A DNA stretch of 64,000 bases. Origin: Arthrobacter alpinus (GTDB lineage: Bacteria > Actinomycetota > Actinomycetes > Actinomycetales > Micrococcaceae). Below, piece after piece: positions 18,030 to 26,879 of this stretch. The DNA lies in assembly GCF_001445575.1 (NCBI RefSeq), contig NZ_CP013200.1:1798001-1862000 (forward strand). The letters are read 5' to 3'. The notes beneath the pieces are model-generated. The model was not told the origin of the DNA, did not search any database, and saw only the letters and a list, made by a program, of their open reading frames with translations. Each line of letters opens with the position of its first letter. Position 1 is the first letter of the stretch. Both the position numbers and the translations under genes were made by a program.

Positions 18030-19427
18030 CTACTGGCCCGCTGCCTGGCGCCGCTTCCGGAGTAGGGGAGCGAGCCAGTTCAGGAGGGCAATCACGGCGA
18101 TCAAACTGAAAGTGCTGATCAGCTGGCTGCGGCTGACGGGATCGCTGAAGCCCACGACGAAGATGGCGAGCAGCAGGACCAGTCCGGCAAGGGTGAGGAA
18201 GGGGAAGCCGCGCATGCGCATCGGCAGGGCCGTGCCGTCCTTATCGGCTCGGCGACGCAGGATGAACTGGGACAGCAGGGCCATTCCCCAGACCACCAGA
18301 CAGGTGGACCCCACCAAGTTCAGCAGGACCACCAGGACGGTATCGGGGTAGAACAGCTCCCACACAACGGTGATAAAGCCGAATGCCACGGAGATGGTGA
18401 CAGCTGCGACCGGCACCGAACGCTTGTTGGTGCCGTTGAACAGCCGTGGAGCCTCGCGGCGTTCGGCCAGCGAGTAGATCATGCGCGAGGCACCGTACAG
18501 GTTGGCATTCAGAGCTGAAAGCAAGGCTGCGACGGCGACCAGCGTGATGGCGGTGCCGGCCCACGGCAGCCCGGCATAGTTCAAGACACCGGCGAACGGC
18601 GAACTCAGCGCATCGCTAGTCCACGGCAGTACGGCGGCAATGATGAAAATGGAGCCTACGTAAAACACCAGGATCCGCCAGACCACGGTGCGGACGGCGA
18701 CGGTGACGCTCCGGGAGGGGTTGGCGGTTTCGGCGGCAGCGACGGCCACGATCTCAGTGCCGCCAAAGGCAAACGCCACAATGAACAAAGCCGAAGAGAT
18801 GCCCGCCATGCCGGTGGGTGCGAACCCGCCATTGTTGAACAGATTCCCCAAGCCGGGAGATGTGGTGCCGGGGATCAAGCCCAGCAGCAGCGCCGCGCCA
18901 AATGCTAGGAACAGCACAATGGCTGTGACCTTGAGCAGTGAGAACCAGAACTCAAATTCGCCATAGTTCTTTACGCTGGTCAGATTCACCGCCGTGAAGA
19001 CCACCATGAAGATCAGTGTCAGCGCCCACGCCGGAATCACCGGCCAGACGGTGACGAGCAGGTGGGCGGCACCTAAGGCTTCGGCCGCGATCACCACCAC
19101 GAGTTGCAACCACCAAAGCCAGCCGACGGTGGCGCCGGCAACCTTGCCCATGGCCTTCTCGGCGTACACCGAGAACGCGCCGGAGTTGGGGTTAGCCGCA
19201 GCCATCTCACCCAGCGCCCACATGACCAGGATGATCAAAGTCCCGGCCACCAGGTAGGAGATCAGCACCGCAGGCCCGGCCTTCATGATGCCCTCGCCCG
19301 AGCCCAGAAAGAGTCCTGCGCCAATGGCGGATCCAAGCCCCATCATGGTCAGCTGACGCTGCTTGAGTGAGGTGCCTAAGCCAGGTTTGGCGGGCGCGGC
19401 CTGGGTAGGGGCAAATTGGTGGGTCAT
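18030..19427 (-). CDS. Amino acid permease (APC superfamily)
   Basis: A 465-residue transporter with twelve hydrophobic segments. The first helix region 'QLTMMGLGSAIGAGLFLGSGEGI' is the substrate-binding GxG signature of the AAT/GABA-permease type, and 'ANPNSGAFSVYAEKAMG' follows in helix 2-3. Substrate is probably a neutral or aromatic amino acid or GABA-like compound. ATG 19427 is preferred, although no clear Shine-Dalgarno precedes it. The frame continues upstream to a TTG at 19526, but that TTG is part of TTGACA, a likely -35 element of the gene's promoter (19521-19526). Confidence 0.88.
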   Translation of the reverse strand: MTHQFAPTQAAPAKPGLGTSLKQRQLTMMGLGSAIGAGLFLGSGEGIMKAGPAVLISYLVAGTLIILVMWALGEMAAANPNSGAFSVYAEKAMGKVAGATVGWLWWLQLVVVIAAEALGAAHLLVTVWPVIPAWALTLIFMVVFTAVNLTSVKNYGEFEFWFSLLKVTAIVLFLAFGAALLLGLIPGTTSPGLGNLFNNGGFAPTGMAGISSALFIVAFAFGGTEIVAVAAAETANPSRSVTVAVRTVVWRILVFYVGSIFIIAAVLPWTSDALSSPFAGVLNYAGLPWAGTAITLVAVAALLSALNANLYGASRMIYSLAERREAPRLFNGTNKRSVPVAAVTISVAFGFITVVWELFYPDTVLVVLLNLVGSTCLVVWGMALLSQFILRRRADKDGTALPMRMRGFPFLTLAGLVLLLAIFVVGFSDPVSRSQLISTFSLIAVIALLNWLAPLLRKRRQAAGQ

Positions 19428-19665
19428 GAAAGGGGTGGCCTTCGTTAGTGGAACCGTCGGAATGCTTGCCGCGGACGTAGTGCCGCGGACTTGAGTTAGA
19501 CGCTGGGAAACTGTGATCCCTGTCAAGAATTATCCACCATGCCATCAGCGGTCCCAACTCAAGCACCGGAAGCCAGCGATGAGAAACGCTGCCCATGGGT
19601 GGCCACTTTTCTGTGGCTCTGGAATAAGCGGGATTTGTTTCGAGGCTCGGTGGCGTCGTAGAATC

Positions 19666-19690
19666 AGTTGTAGTCACAATGACTCTAACT
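19666..19690. promoter_or_regulatory. Candidate NrtR operator
   Basis: An inverted repeat agtt-N2-agtca-caa-tgact-N2-aact spans 25 bases; the two half-sites match except at the N2 positions. It lies 32 bases upstream of the NrtR-like start and ahead of nadABC, where an autoregulated NAD repressor would bind. The half-site sequence itself has not been compared with known NrtR boxes. Confidence 0.5.
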
Positions 19691-19721
19691 GAGGTTGAGA
19701 ACAAGAAAGTGGGTGCTGGGC

Positions 19722-20462
19722 ATGGAGCGAACCCAATTCGTGGCAGCTGCAAATGTCAGCGAACGCCTGGCGCAGCCGCCTGCCCTTGCCATTTCCACCG
19801 TCATCTTCGCCCTTCGGCCCAGTGCTGAAAGCGGCCGCCCCACACTGTGCCTGCCCTTGGTTCGACGCATTCGCGAACCGTTCAAGGACCTGTGGGCGCT
19901 CCCTGGTGGGCCCCTGACGCAGGCCGATTCCCTGCAAGATGCCGCGGCCCGCAATCTGCAAGACACCACGGGTCTGGCGCCCAACTACCTTGAACAGCTG
20001 TACGCCTTTGGTGGTCTGCACCGCTCGCCGAGCCAGCGGGTGGTCTCGATTGTGTATTGGGCGCTGGTGCAATCAACGCAGGCGGAGCTGGCACAGGAGT
20101 CCGAGAACGTGAAGTGGTTCCGAGCCGACAGGCTGGGGGAGCTGGCGTTCGATCACAATGAGATCGTCGATTACGCCCTGTGGCGGCTGCGGAACAAGAT
20201 GGAATACGGCACCATTGCCTACCATTTGCTCGGTGAAAAATTCACGCTGGCGCAGGTGCGTGAAGTCTATGAAGCCGTTCTGGACCGCACCGTTGACCCA
20301 GCCAACTTCCGCCGCCAGCTCAAGCAAACGGCCCATATTGAACCCACCGAACAGTTCCTCCAAGGTGGCAAACACCGTCCACCGCGCCTGTACCGCTACA
20401 CAGGAATCGATAGTGGAACTAACGGCACCGGTCCTTCACAACATCCCCCGTCCCGTCTCTAA
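19722..20462 (+). CDS. nrtR: NrtR-type Nudix-related regulator of NAD metabolism
   Basis: The N-terminal part is a Nudix-like fold ('DLWALPGGPLTQADSLQDAAARNLQDTTGL'), but the catalytic Nudix residues (G-x5-E-x7-R-E-U-x-E-E) are replaced, so it should bind rather than cleave its ligand. The C-terminal part ('YHLLGEKFTLAQVREVYEAVL', 'DPANFRRQLKQ') is the winged-helix domain found in NrtR regulators, which sense NAD-pathway metabolites such as ADP-ribose. Position directly before nadABC fits. Start ATG 19722 is chosen; TTG 19695 and GTG 19713 are also in frame. The 59-base gap to nadA holds its own Shine-Dalgarno. Confidence 0.85.
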   Translation: MERTQFVAAANVSERLAQPPALAISTVIFALRPSAESGRPTLCLPLVRRIREPFKDLWALPGGPLTQADSLQDAAARNLQDTTGLAPNYLEQLYAFGGLHRSPSQRVVSIVYWALVQSTQAELAQESENVKWFRADRLGELAFDHNEIVDYALWRLRNKMEYGTIAYHLLGEKFTLAQVREVYEAVLDRTVDPANFRRQLKQTAHIEPTEQFLQGGKHRPPRLYRYTGIDSGTNGTGPSQHPPSRL

Positions 20463-20521
20463 CCGCTCCCACTCACAAATCACTCCCACTCTCTTTTTGC
20501 CTCACCCTCTTGGAGTAAGCC

Positions 20522-21934
20522 ATGTCATCCGTGAACACCACCCTTCAGCTCATCAGCCGTGAACAGGCCGAAGCGGCCCAACGCGAGCTTCAAAATACCG
20601 CCCAGCAGCCAGGCTTGCCGGGCCGCGCGCAGGAAAGCTGCGACGATGATCTGGCTAAAGGCCCGTGGGAATTCGACCTGGCCGAAGCTCTCGCCGGCAC
20701 CCCTGGCTACGGCCCCGGCGCCTCCAACGAGGACAAGGCTCCGGCTGCCACCCCGGTGCAGGGCCAGTTGCCGCAAGAGTACAGGGACGCTTCCGACGCC
20801 GATCTTGAGTCCCGCATTCTCGCCGCTAAGGCCGAACTTGGCGAACGCGTCGTCGTCCTGGGGCATTTCTATCAGCGCGATGAGGTGGTGAAGTTTGCCG
20901 ACTTTGTGGGGGATTCCTTCCAACTCGCCAACGCCGCCAAGACCCGCACCGAGGCCGAGGCAATTGTCTTCTGCGGTGTGCACTTCATGGCGGAGACAGC
21001 TGACATGCTCTCCGGCTCACATCAGAGCGTGATTTTGCCTAACCTTGCCGCGGGCTGCTCCATGGCGGACATGGCTGATCTGCCGTCCGTTGAAGCGTGT
21101 TGGGCCGAGCTGGAGGCACTCTACGGCACCGAGCCCGACGTCGATGGCCGGGTTCCAGTTATTCCCGTCACCTACATGAATTCCTCGGCAGCGCTGAAGG
21201 CATTCTGCGGTGAGCACGGTGGGATTGTGTGCACGTCCTCGAATGCCTCGACTGTGCTGGAGTGGGCGTTTGAGCGCGGCCAACGGGTGCTGTTCTTCCC
21301 CGATCAGCACCTGGGCCGCAACACGGCCAAGGCCATGGGCGTGCCGCTGGTGGAAATGCCGCTCTGGAATCCGCGACTTCCGCTGGGCGGGAACAGCGCC
21401 GAGATCATGGACAACGCCAAGGTGGTGCTGTGGCAAGGTTTCTGCTCGGTGCACAAGCGGTTCACGGTCAAGCAGATTGAACAGGCCCGCGTGGACTTCC
21501 CGGGCGTTCGCGTCATCGTCCACCCGGAATGCCCCATGGAGGTGGTGGACGCGGCCGACGAAGCGGGCTCCACCGACTACATCCTCAAAGCCATCCAAGC
21601 TGCCCCGGACGGGACCACCTTCGCCATCGGCACGGAGATCAACATGGTCAACCGGCTCGCGGCGCAGTACCCGCAGCACACCATTTTCTGTCTTGATCCG
21701 GTTATCTGCCCCTGCTCCACCATGTACCGGATCCACCCCGGTTACCTGGCCTGGGTCCTTGACGGGCTGCTGGCCGGCGAGGTCCGCAACCAGATCACCG
21801 TCCCGGAGGCCACCGCCGTCAACGCCCGCATTGCGCTGGAACGGATGCTCGCCGCCAAGCCACAGCCTAAGACGGCACAGCCTAAGACTGCACAGCCCAA
21901 GATGGTGCAGCCAACCACAGCCGCACGCGCATGA
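20522..21934 (+). CDS. nadA: Quinolinate synthase (Fe-S enzyme)
   Basis: Condenses iminoaspartate with dihydroxyacetone phosphate to quinolinate using a [4Fe-4S] cluster. Cysteines occur in 'AIVFCGVHFMAETA', 'WQGFCSVHKRF' and 'PVICPCSTMYRIHP', giving the expected cluster ligands. Other family blocks are 'VVLGHFYQRDEV' and 'LAAGCSMADMA'. At 470 residues it is longer than the usual 310-430, with an 80-residue N-terminal extension and a 'PKTAQ'-type repeat tail. Shine-Dalgarno ggag precedes ATG 20522. The stop overlaps the nadB start (ATGA). Confidence 0.95.
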   Translation: MSSVNTTLQLISREQAEAAQRELQNTAQQPGLPGRAQESCDDDLAKGPWEFDLAEALAGTPGYGPGASNEDKAPAATPVQGQLPQEYRDASDADLESRILAAKAELGERVVVLGHFYQRDEVVKFADFVGDSFQLANAAKTRTEAEAIVFCGVHFMAETADMLSGSHQSVILPNLAAGCSMADMADLPSVEACWAELEALYGTEPDVDGRVPVIPVTYMNSSAALKAFCGEHGGIVCTSSNASTVLEWAFERGQRVLFFPDQHLGRNTAKAMGVPLVEMPLWNPRLPLGGNSAEIMDNAKVVLWQGFCSVHKRFTVKQIEQARVDFPGVRVIVHPECPMEVVDAADEAGSTDYILKAIQAAPDGTTFAIGTEINMVNRLAAQYPQHTIFCLDPVICPCSTMYRIHPGYLAWVLDGLLAGEVRNQITVPEATAVNARIALERMLAAKPQPKTAQPKTAQPKMVQPTTAARA

Positions 21935-23775
21935 GTAACTCGCATCTGGTGGTTGTGGGCAGCGGCATTGCCGGGCTCTACGGTGCGTTACTGGCTGCCG
22001 AGGCGGGGTCTCGGGTAACGCTGCTGACCAAAGGAACGCTGGCACAGAGCAACACCCACCAGGCTCAGGGCGGCATTTGCGCCGTGCTCGCCGAGGGTGA
22101 GGCTGCCCCCGGAGATTCCGTGGAGGCGCACATTGCCGATACCCTCAAGGCCGGAGCCGGACAGTGCGATCCCGAGGCCGTGCGCATCCTGTGCACCGAG
22201 GCAGCCGCCGACATCGCGGCCCTCGAACGCTTCGGTGTGCGCTTTGACCGCGATGCTACGGGACACCGTTCTCTGGGTTTGGAGGGAGCTCATTCGGCCG
22301 CTCGGATCCTGCACGCTGGAGGGGACGCCACGGGGGCAGCCATCGCCAATGGGCTGATCGCCGCCATCCGGGAGCAGGCCGCACTGGGTCTCATCACGCT
22401 GTTGGAGAATTGCTTCGCCACCGAGCTGCTTGCCATTCCCACTGATGTGCCTCTGGAAGCGCCTGCGTCTGACGCGCACGACGGCGGGACTCCGCCCCAG
22501 GCTGTCATCGCCGGCATCGCTTACCTGGACGCACATGATGTCCGCCAGACGTTGGACGCCGACGCGATTCTGCTCGCCACCGGCGGTGCCGGACAGCTCT
22601 TTGAATTCACCACCAATCCGCAGCTTGCCACGGGCGACGGCGTGGCCCTCGCGTGGCGTGCAGGCGCAGTGCTGGCCGATCTTGAATACTTCCAGTTCCA
22701 CCCCACAGCGCTCGCGGTTGGCGAGAACTTCCTCATTTCCGAGGCCGTGCGCGGCGCTGGTGCCGTGCTGCGCGACACTAAAGGTGAGGCGTTCATGGCC
22801 CGCTACCACCCGGAAGGAGATCTCGCCCCGCGTGATGTTCTCTCCCGTAGCATTGCCGCTCATCTGGCAACCCTTGCGGAAAACGCCCGGTCTGCAGGCG
22901 AAGCAGAAGGTCCAGCGCACGTCTTCCTCGATGCGAGCGGCATCGAGGAGGCCAACGGTGCCGGATATCTGGCCCGCAGGTTCCCCACGATCGACGCCGC
23001 CACCGCAAGTCTCGGCTTCGACTGGCGCCACGACTGGCTCCCCGTGGCCCCCGCAGCGCACTACTGGATGGGTGGTGTGGTCACCGATTTGCTCGGCCGC
23101 ACCACCATCCCGGGGCTCTACGCCGCCGGCGAAGTGGCCTGCACTGGCGTTCACGGCGCTAACAGACTCGCCTCCAACTCGCTGCTGGAAGGCCTCGTGT
23201 TCAGCCGCCGCGCCGTGGCCACCTTCACCTCCTCGGCTCATGGGGCCAGGACCGGCCATCTGTCCCAGCCCGCCACCCAGCCACAGCCCGCCACACAGTC
23301 ACAGCCTGCCACGTCCGACGGCGCCACGGCCCTTGAAGGAATCCGGAGCCACCCTGCCGGGCTGGGCCGCGAGACGCTGCGCCATCTGATGGGCCAGTAC
23401 TCCGCGGTAGTGCGCGACGCTTGCGGATTGCAGCAGGCCGAAACCGCCCTGCAGGCCGCGACGTCACATGAGCAGGCCTCCCTGCACCGGGCCGGCTCGG
23501 CGCCCGCGCAAGTCTCGGTTCACGAGCAAGACGCTGCACATGAGCAAGCCTCTGCGCGCCAGCAACTCGAGGACCAGAACGTCCAGCTCGTGGCCGGACT
23601 CCTGGTCCACGCAGCATTGGCCAGGGAGAACTCCGTGGGTGCGCATTACCGCACCGACTTCCCGCAGGGCCCTGGACTATCAGCCCCACACCCATCCCGA
23701 GACTCCAACTACTGGGTCAACCCCGACGCCCACTTGACCACCATCGAACCCCAGCGTGAAAGCGAAACAGTATGA
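21931..23775 (+). CDS. nadB: L-aspartate oxidase
   Basis: Flavoenzyme that oxidises L-aspartate to iminoaspartate, the first de novo NAD step. The N-terminal dinucleotide fold 'VVGSGIAGLYGALLAAEAG', the 'THQAQGGICAVL' region, 'FQFHPTAL' and 'GVHGANRLASNSLLEGLVF' are family landmarks. At 614 residues it is larger than many homologs because of a Gln/Pro/Ala/Ser-rich insert around residues 435-465 ('QPATQPQPATQSQP') and a second Ala/Gln/His-rich stretch near 510-545 in the C-terminal helical domain. These inserts look like simple-sequence expansions. Four-base overlaps join it to nadA and nadC. Confidence 0.95.
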   Translation: MSNSHLVVVGSGIAGLYGALLAAEAGSRVTLLTKGTLAQSNTHQAQGGICAVLAEGEAAPGDSVEAHIADTLKAGAGQCDPEAVRILCTEAAADIAALERFGVRFDRDATGHRSLGLEGAHSAARILHAGGDATGAAIANGLIAAIREQAALGLITLLENCFATELLAIPTDVPLEAPASDAHDGGTPPQAVIAGIAYLDAHDVRQTLDADAILLATGGAGQLFEFTTNPQLATGDGVALAWRAGAVLADLEYFQFHPTALAVGENFLISEAVRGAGAVLRDTKGEAFMARYHPEGDLAPRDVLSRSIAAHLATLAENARSAGEAEGPAHVFLDASGIEEANGAGYLARRFPTIDAATASLGFDWRHDWLPVAPAAHYWMGGVVTDLLGRTTIPGLYAAGEVACTGVHGANRLASNSLLEGLVFSRRAVATFTSSAHGARTGHLSQPATQPQPATQSQPATSDGATALEGIRSHPAGLGRETLRHLMGQYSAVVRDACGLQQAETALQAATSHEQASLHRAGSAPAQVSVHEQDAAHEQASARQQLEDQNVQLVAGLLVHAALARENSVGAHYRTDFPQGPGLSAPHPSRDSNYWVNPDAHLTTIEPQRESETV

Positions 23776-24701
23776 ACGCCGTCGTGCCTGTCCTGAAAGA
23801 AACGCCAACCCGGACACTGCCGCAGCTGCCGCGCACAGCAGTGGAGGAGATTCTGCAGCGCGCCTTTGCCGAGGATGCACCCTACGGAGATATCACCTCC
23901 GCGACACTGCTGCCGGCCGATGCCATGGCCACGGCGTGGCTGGTGGCGCGCGAACCCGGTATATTCTCCGGCGGTGAGGTGTTCCGCGCTGCCATGGTGA
24001 TGCAGGACCCGGACGCCCGGGTAGAGCAGTTAGTGGCCGACGGCGCCACCTTCGAGGCCGGCGAGCGGCTCATGACCGTCAGCGGACTGGCGCGGGCTGT
24101 GCTGACGGGGGAGCGGATCGCGCTGAACCTGACGCAGCGGATGAGTGCCATCGCCACCCAGACAGCCGAATATGCGGCACTGATCGCCGGCACCCGCGCC
24201 CGGGTCACCGATACTCGCAAAACCACCCCCGGCCTGCGCATCCTGGAACGCTATGCCGTGCGCTGCGGGGGCGGGCACAACCACCGCTTCTCGCTCTCCG
24301 ACGCTGTGCTGGCCAAAGACAACCACCTGGCCGTGCTGACCGGCGGCGATCATGGCAAGCTGACCGCTGCGCTCGCAGGCGTGCGTGCCCAGCTGCCGCA
24401 CACCGTGCACTTTGAGGTTGAAGTGGACTCGATCGAGCAGATCGAACCCGTGCTGGCGGCCGGCGTGGACACCATCATGCTGGATAACTTCAGCAACGCC
24501 GAACTCGTTCAGGGCGTGGAGCTGATCAACGGCCGGGCGCTGGTCGAGGCCAGTGGCAATGTGAACCTCGCCACCATCGCCGGGATCGCGCGCACGGGGG
24601 TCGACATCATTTCCGTAGGTGCCCTGACCCACAGCGTCCGGGCGCTGGATCTTGGCCTGGACATTGCCGTGGAGCTCCAAGGATCCGTGGAGTTGCCGTG
24701 A
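23772..24701 (+). CDS. nadC: Quinolinate phosphoribosyltransferase (nicotinate-nucleotide pyrophosphorylase)
   Basis: Converts quinolinate and PRPP to nicotinate mononucleotide. 309 residues; 'AEDAPYGDITSATLL' near the N-terminus, 'TRKTTPGLRILERYAVRCGGGHNHR' (substrate-binding TRKT and GGGxxHR), 'VEVDSIEQ' and 'DTIMLDNFS' are all diagnostic. ATG 23772 overlaps the nadB stop, and the stop overlaps the GTG of the next gene, so the whole operon is coupled. Confidence 0.96.
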   Translation: MNAVVPVLKETPTRTLPQLPRTAVEEILQRAFAEDAPYGDITSATLLPADAMATAWLVAREPGIFSGGEVFRAAMVMQDPDARVEQLVADGATFEAGERLMTVSGLARAVLTGERIALNLTQRMSAIATQTAEYAALIAGTRARVTDTRKTTPGLRILERYAVRCGGGHNHRFSLSDAVLAKDNHLAVLTGGDHGKLTAALAGVRAQLPHTVHFEVEVDSIEQIEPVLAAGVDTIMLDNFSNAELVQGVELINGRALVEASGNVNLATIAGIARTGVDIISVGALTHSVRALDLGLDIAVELQGSVELP

Positions 24702-25885
24702 TCTTCCTCGATGCCGCCGCCACCACGCCCGTTCGGCGCGAGGTCATTGAGGCCATGTTCCCGTTTCTGACCAATCAGTTCGGCAACCCCTCCAGCCACC
24801 ACGAGCTGGGGGAGCTTGCCGCCACTGCACTGGCTAGTGCCCGGGAACAATGTGCGACGGCGGTGGGCGCCCATGCAGAGGAGCTCACCTTCACCTCGGG
24901 AGGGACCGAGGCGGACAATCTCGCCTTGAAGGGCATTGCGCTGGCCCGCCGTGCCGGCAACCCCCGGCTGAACCGGGTGCTCATCAGTGCCATAGAACAT
25001 CCCGCCATTGTGGAATCGGCCGACTTCCTGCGCCGCGTTCACGGCTTCGAGGTGGAGCTGATTCCGGTGGATGGCTTTGGGGTGGTGGATGCTGAGGTTT
25101 TTGCCGCCATGCTGGCTGGCCCCGGCGTGGCCGTGGCCTCCATCATGTATGCCAATAATGAGGTGGGCACGGTTCAGGACATCCCCGCACTAGCCGCGCT
25201 CGCAACAGCTGCGGGCGTGCCGCTGCACAGCGACGCCGTCCAGGCCGCGGGCTGGCTACCGCTGAATGTGCATGAACTGGGTGTCACGGCGCTGAGTATC
25301 TCGGGCCACAAAATTGGCGCACCCAAGGGCGTGGGACTGCTCTACGTCAAGGGTGGAACCCTGTACGAGCCGCTGATCCACGGCGGAGGGCAGGAGCGCG
25401 GTAATCGCTCCGGCACCGAGAATGTGGCGTTTGCTGTCGCCCTGGCTACAGCGTTAGGGATGGTTGAAGCGGGGCGGAGTGCCGCCGTCGAACGCGTCAC
25501 GGAACTGCGGGAGGACTTTATCCGGCGCATCCTGGCGGACATCCCCGCAGCACAGTTGACCGGGCACCGGAGCCGCCGGCTGCCCACTGTGGCATCGTTT
25601 TGCTTCCCGGGAACCAGCGGCGAATCGGTGCTGCTGGAGCTGGAACGGCGGGGGATTGTGTGCTCCTCGGGATCGGCCTGTGCGGCGGGATCGGATGAAC
25701 CGTCAGCCGTGCTCAGTGCCATGGGCATTGAACGGTCTGTGGCACAGACGGCGCTGCGCTTCAGCTTCGGCAGCGAGGTCACGGAGCAGGCGCTGGCCAC
25801 GGCGGCCACGGAACTGGCGGCCGCCGTCGAACGGATGCTGCGGCTGGGGGATGGAGCGGCGACGGCCCATAGGGGTCAGGAGTGA
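24698..25885 (+). CDS. Cysteine desulfurase (NifS/IscS-type), NAD-operon linked
   Basis: PLP enzyme that removes sulfur from cysteine for Fe-S assembly. The PLP lysine is in 'SISGHKIGAPKGVG', the catalytic cysteine in 'SSGSACAAGSDEPSAVL', and the early 'FLDAAATTPVRREV' and 'TSGGTEADNLAL' motifs are present. GTG 24698 overlaps the nadC stop (GTGA). Co-transcription with nadA, an oxygen-sensitive Fe-S enzyme, suggests it supplies sulfur for that cluster. Some nad operons contain a NifS-like desulfurase for this purpose; the direct role here is inference. 395 residues. Confidence 0.9.
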   Translation: MIFLDAAATTPVRREVIEAMFPFLTNQFGNPSSHHELGELAATALASAREQCATAVGAHAEELTFTSGGTEADNLALKGIALARRAGNPRLNRVLISAIEHPAIVESADFLRRVHGFEVELIPVDGFGVVDAEVFAAMLAGPGVAVASIMYANNEVGTVQDIPALAALATAAGVPLHSDAVQAAGWLPLNVHELGVTALSISGHKIGAPKGVGLLYVKGGTLYEPLIHGGGQERGNRSGTENVAFAVALATALGMVEAGRSAAVERVTELREDFIRRILADIPAAQLTGHRSRRLPTVASFCFPGTSGESVLLELERRGIVCSSGSACAAGSDEPSAVLSAMGIERSVAQTALRFSFGSEVTEQALATAATELAAAVERMLRLGDGAATAHRGQE

Positions 25886-26024
25886 GAGTGCCTGCACTGT
25901 GGCCCTTGCGGGCTGCGGGACCCGAATTCCGGCACTAAATTGGCACTAATGAGTGAGCTGGTTTCGGGCGTACGGTGGGAAATATTAGGTCATCGGGGCT
26001 GGGTTCAGAACCTTGGAGAACGCC

Positions 26025-26165
26025 ATGACAGTCGCTGTCCCCGTCACCGAATGTGCCGTTGCCAACTGCTCATTCAACGATCACACCCATTGCGGTGCCA
26101 GCTCGGTACGAGTCGGGCCAGGGGCAGACAACGCCGATTGCCTCACCTACGAGCACAGCAGCTGA
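26025..26165 (+). CDS. DUF1540 cysteine-rich miniprotein
   Basis: A 46-residue protein with four cysteines in the pattern 'ECAVANCSFND', 'HCGAS' and 'DCLTYE', fitting the DUF1540 consensus (C-x4-C, then C and a late C). ATG 26025 has ggag at a spacing of 8 (ccttggagaacgcc). It sits alone in the gap between the NAD operon and a convergent GtrA-like gene. Function unknown; the cysteine pattern suggests a small zinc or metal-binding fold. Below the size at which many gene callers report. Confidence 0.78.
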   Translation: MTVAVPVTECAVANCSFNDHTHCGASSVRVGPGADNADCLTYEHSS

Positions 26166-26179
26166 TCCAGCGAGCGACC

Positions 26180-26761
26180 TTAAGAGGCTGCGCCGTCGTT
26201 GCTTGTGGCACCTGTTGAGCCGGCGCCGTGCCGTACCCGGCGGAACACCCAGATCCGGAGCAAAACGAATCGGGTCACGGCCGAGGCCACATTGCCGAGC
26301 ACAATGACCACAAGTTCCACCGTGATTGAGGCGCCGGGGGACACGTGGTGCAGCACCCAGAGGCTGCCCGTTGTCATGGCCAGCGCCAGAAGCATGACCC
26401 CAACCCCGCGCTGCTGATCGCGCCACCACATGTGGCTCGTGTGCAGGCCAAAACTGATGCGCCGATTCAAGTCCGTATTTAACACGGAGCAGAGCACCAG
26501 CGAGATGGTGTTAGCCCACTGCGTCCCCACGGATGGGCGCAAGGCGGCAAAAATCGTCATTGAGGTGACTGTGCAAATCACGGCGACTGCCGCGAATCCG
26601 CGGAGTTGTTTTGTGAGTGCTGGCTTGCTGCGCAACCATGCCAGTAAAGTCTCCGGGAACTTCCCGGATAACCGTTCCGAGGGTGCAGCGAAGACCCCGC
26701 GCACCGCGCCCGAAGGGGCGGTAGACACGGGGGCTGAGTCCGGGATCTCTGCTGTGCTCAT
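26180..26761 (-). CDS. GtrA-like membrane protein
   Basis: About 193 residues with four transmembrane segments ('LRGFAAVAVICTVTSMTIFAAL', 'WANTISLVLCSVLNTDLNRRISF', 'GVMLLALAMTTGSLWVLHHV', 'TVELVVIVLGNVASAVTRFVLLRIWVF'), matching GtrA family topology and its N-x-x-x-x-R-x-x-F/T feature after helix 2. The family is linked to polysaccharide or glycolipid flipping. ATG 26761 is chosen over upstream in-frame codons because homology starts about there and the 44 extra residues have no family content. The stop lies 14 bases from the DUF1540 stop on the other strand. Confidence 0.75.
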   Translation of the reverse strand: MSTAEIPDSAPVSTAPSGAVRGVFAAPSERLSGKFPETLLAWLRSKPALTKQLRGFAAVAVICTVTSMTIFAALRPSVGTQWANTISLVLCSVLNTDLNRRISFGLHTSHMWWRDQQRGVGVMLLALAMTTGSLWVLHHVSPGASITVELVVIVLGNVASAVTRFVLLRIWVFRRVRHGAGSTGATSNDGAAS

Positions 26762-26879
26762 GTGGTTTTCATTTTGCCAGTTAAAAGTGTCAGCTTCCAA
26801 TGCACTGCATGGGAGCTGACTGTGAAGCCGGTAGCTGCGGATGAGTGCGCTACCGGCTCCACAGGTGATTTCAGAGAGT

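Noticed and set aside
19425..19526. TTG 19526 as start of the amino-acid permease
   Set aside because: The TTG is part of TTGACA, a likely -35, and the extra 33 residues lack family content; ATG 19427 is better.
25940..26218. 92-codon open frame past the NAD operon
   Set aside because: It lies in another register from the DUF1540 frame, has no family features and no ribosome site.
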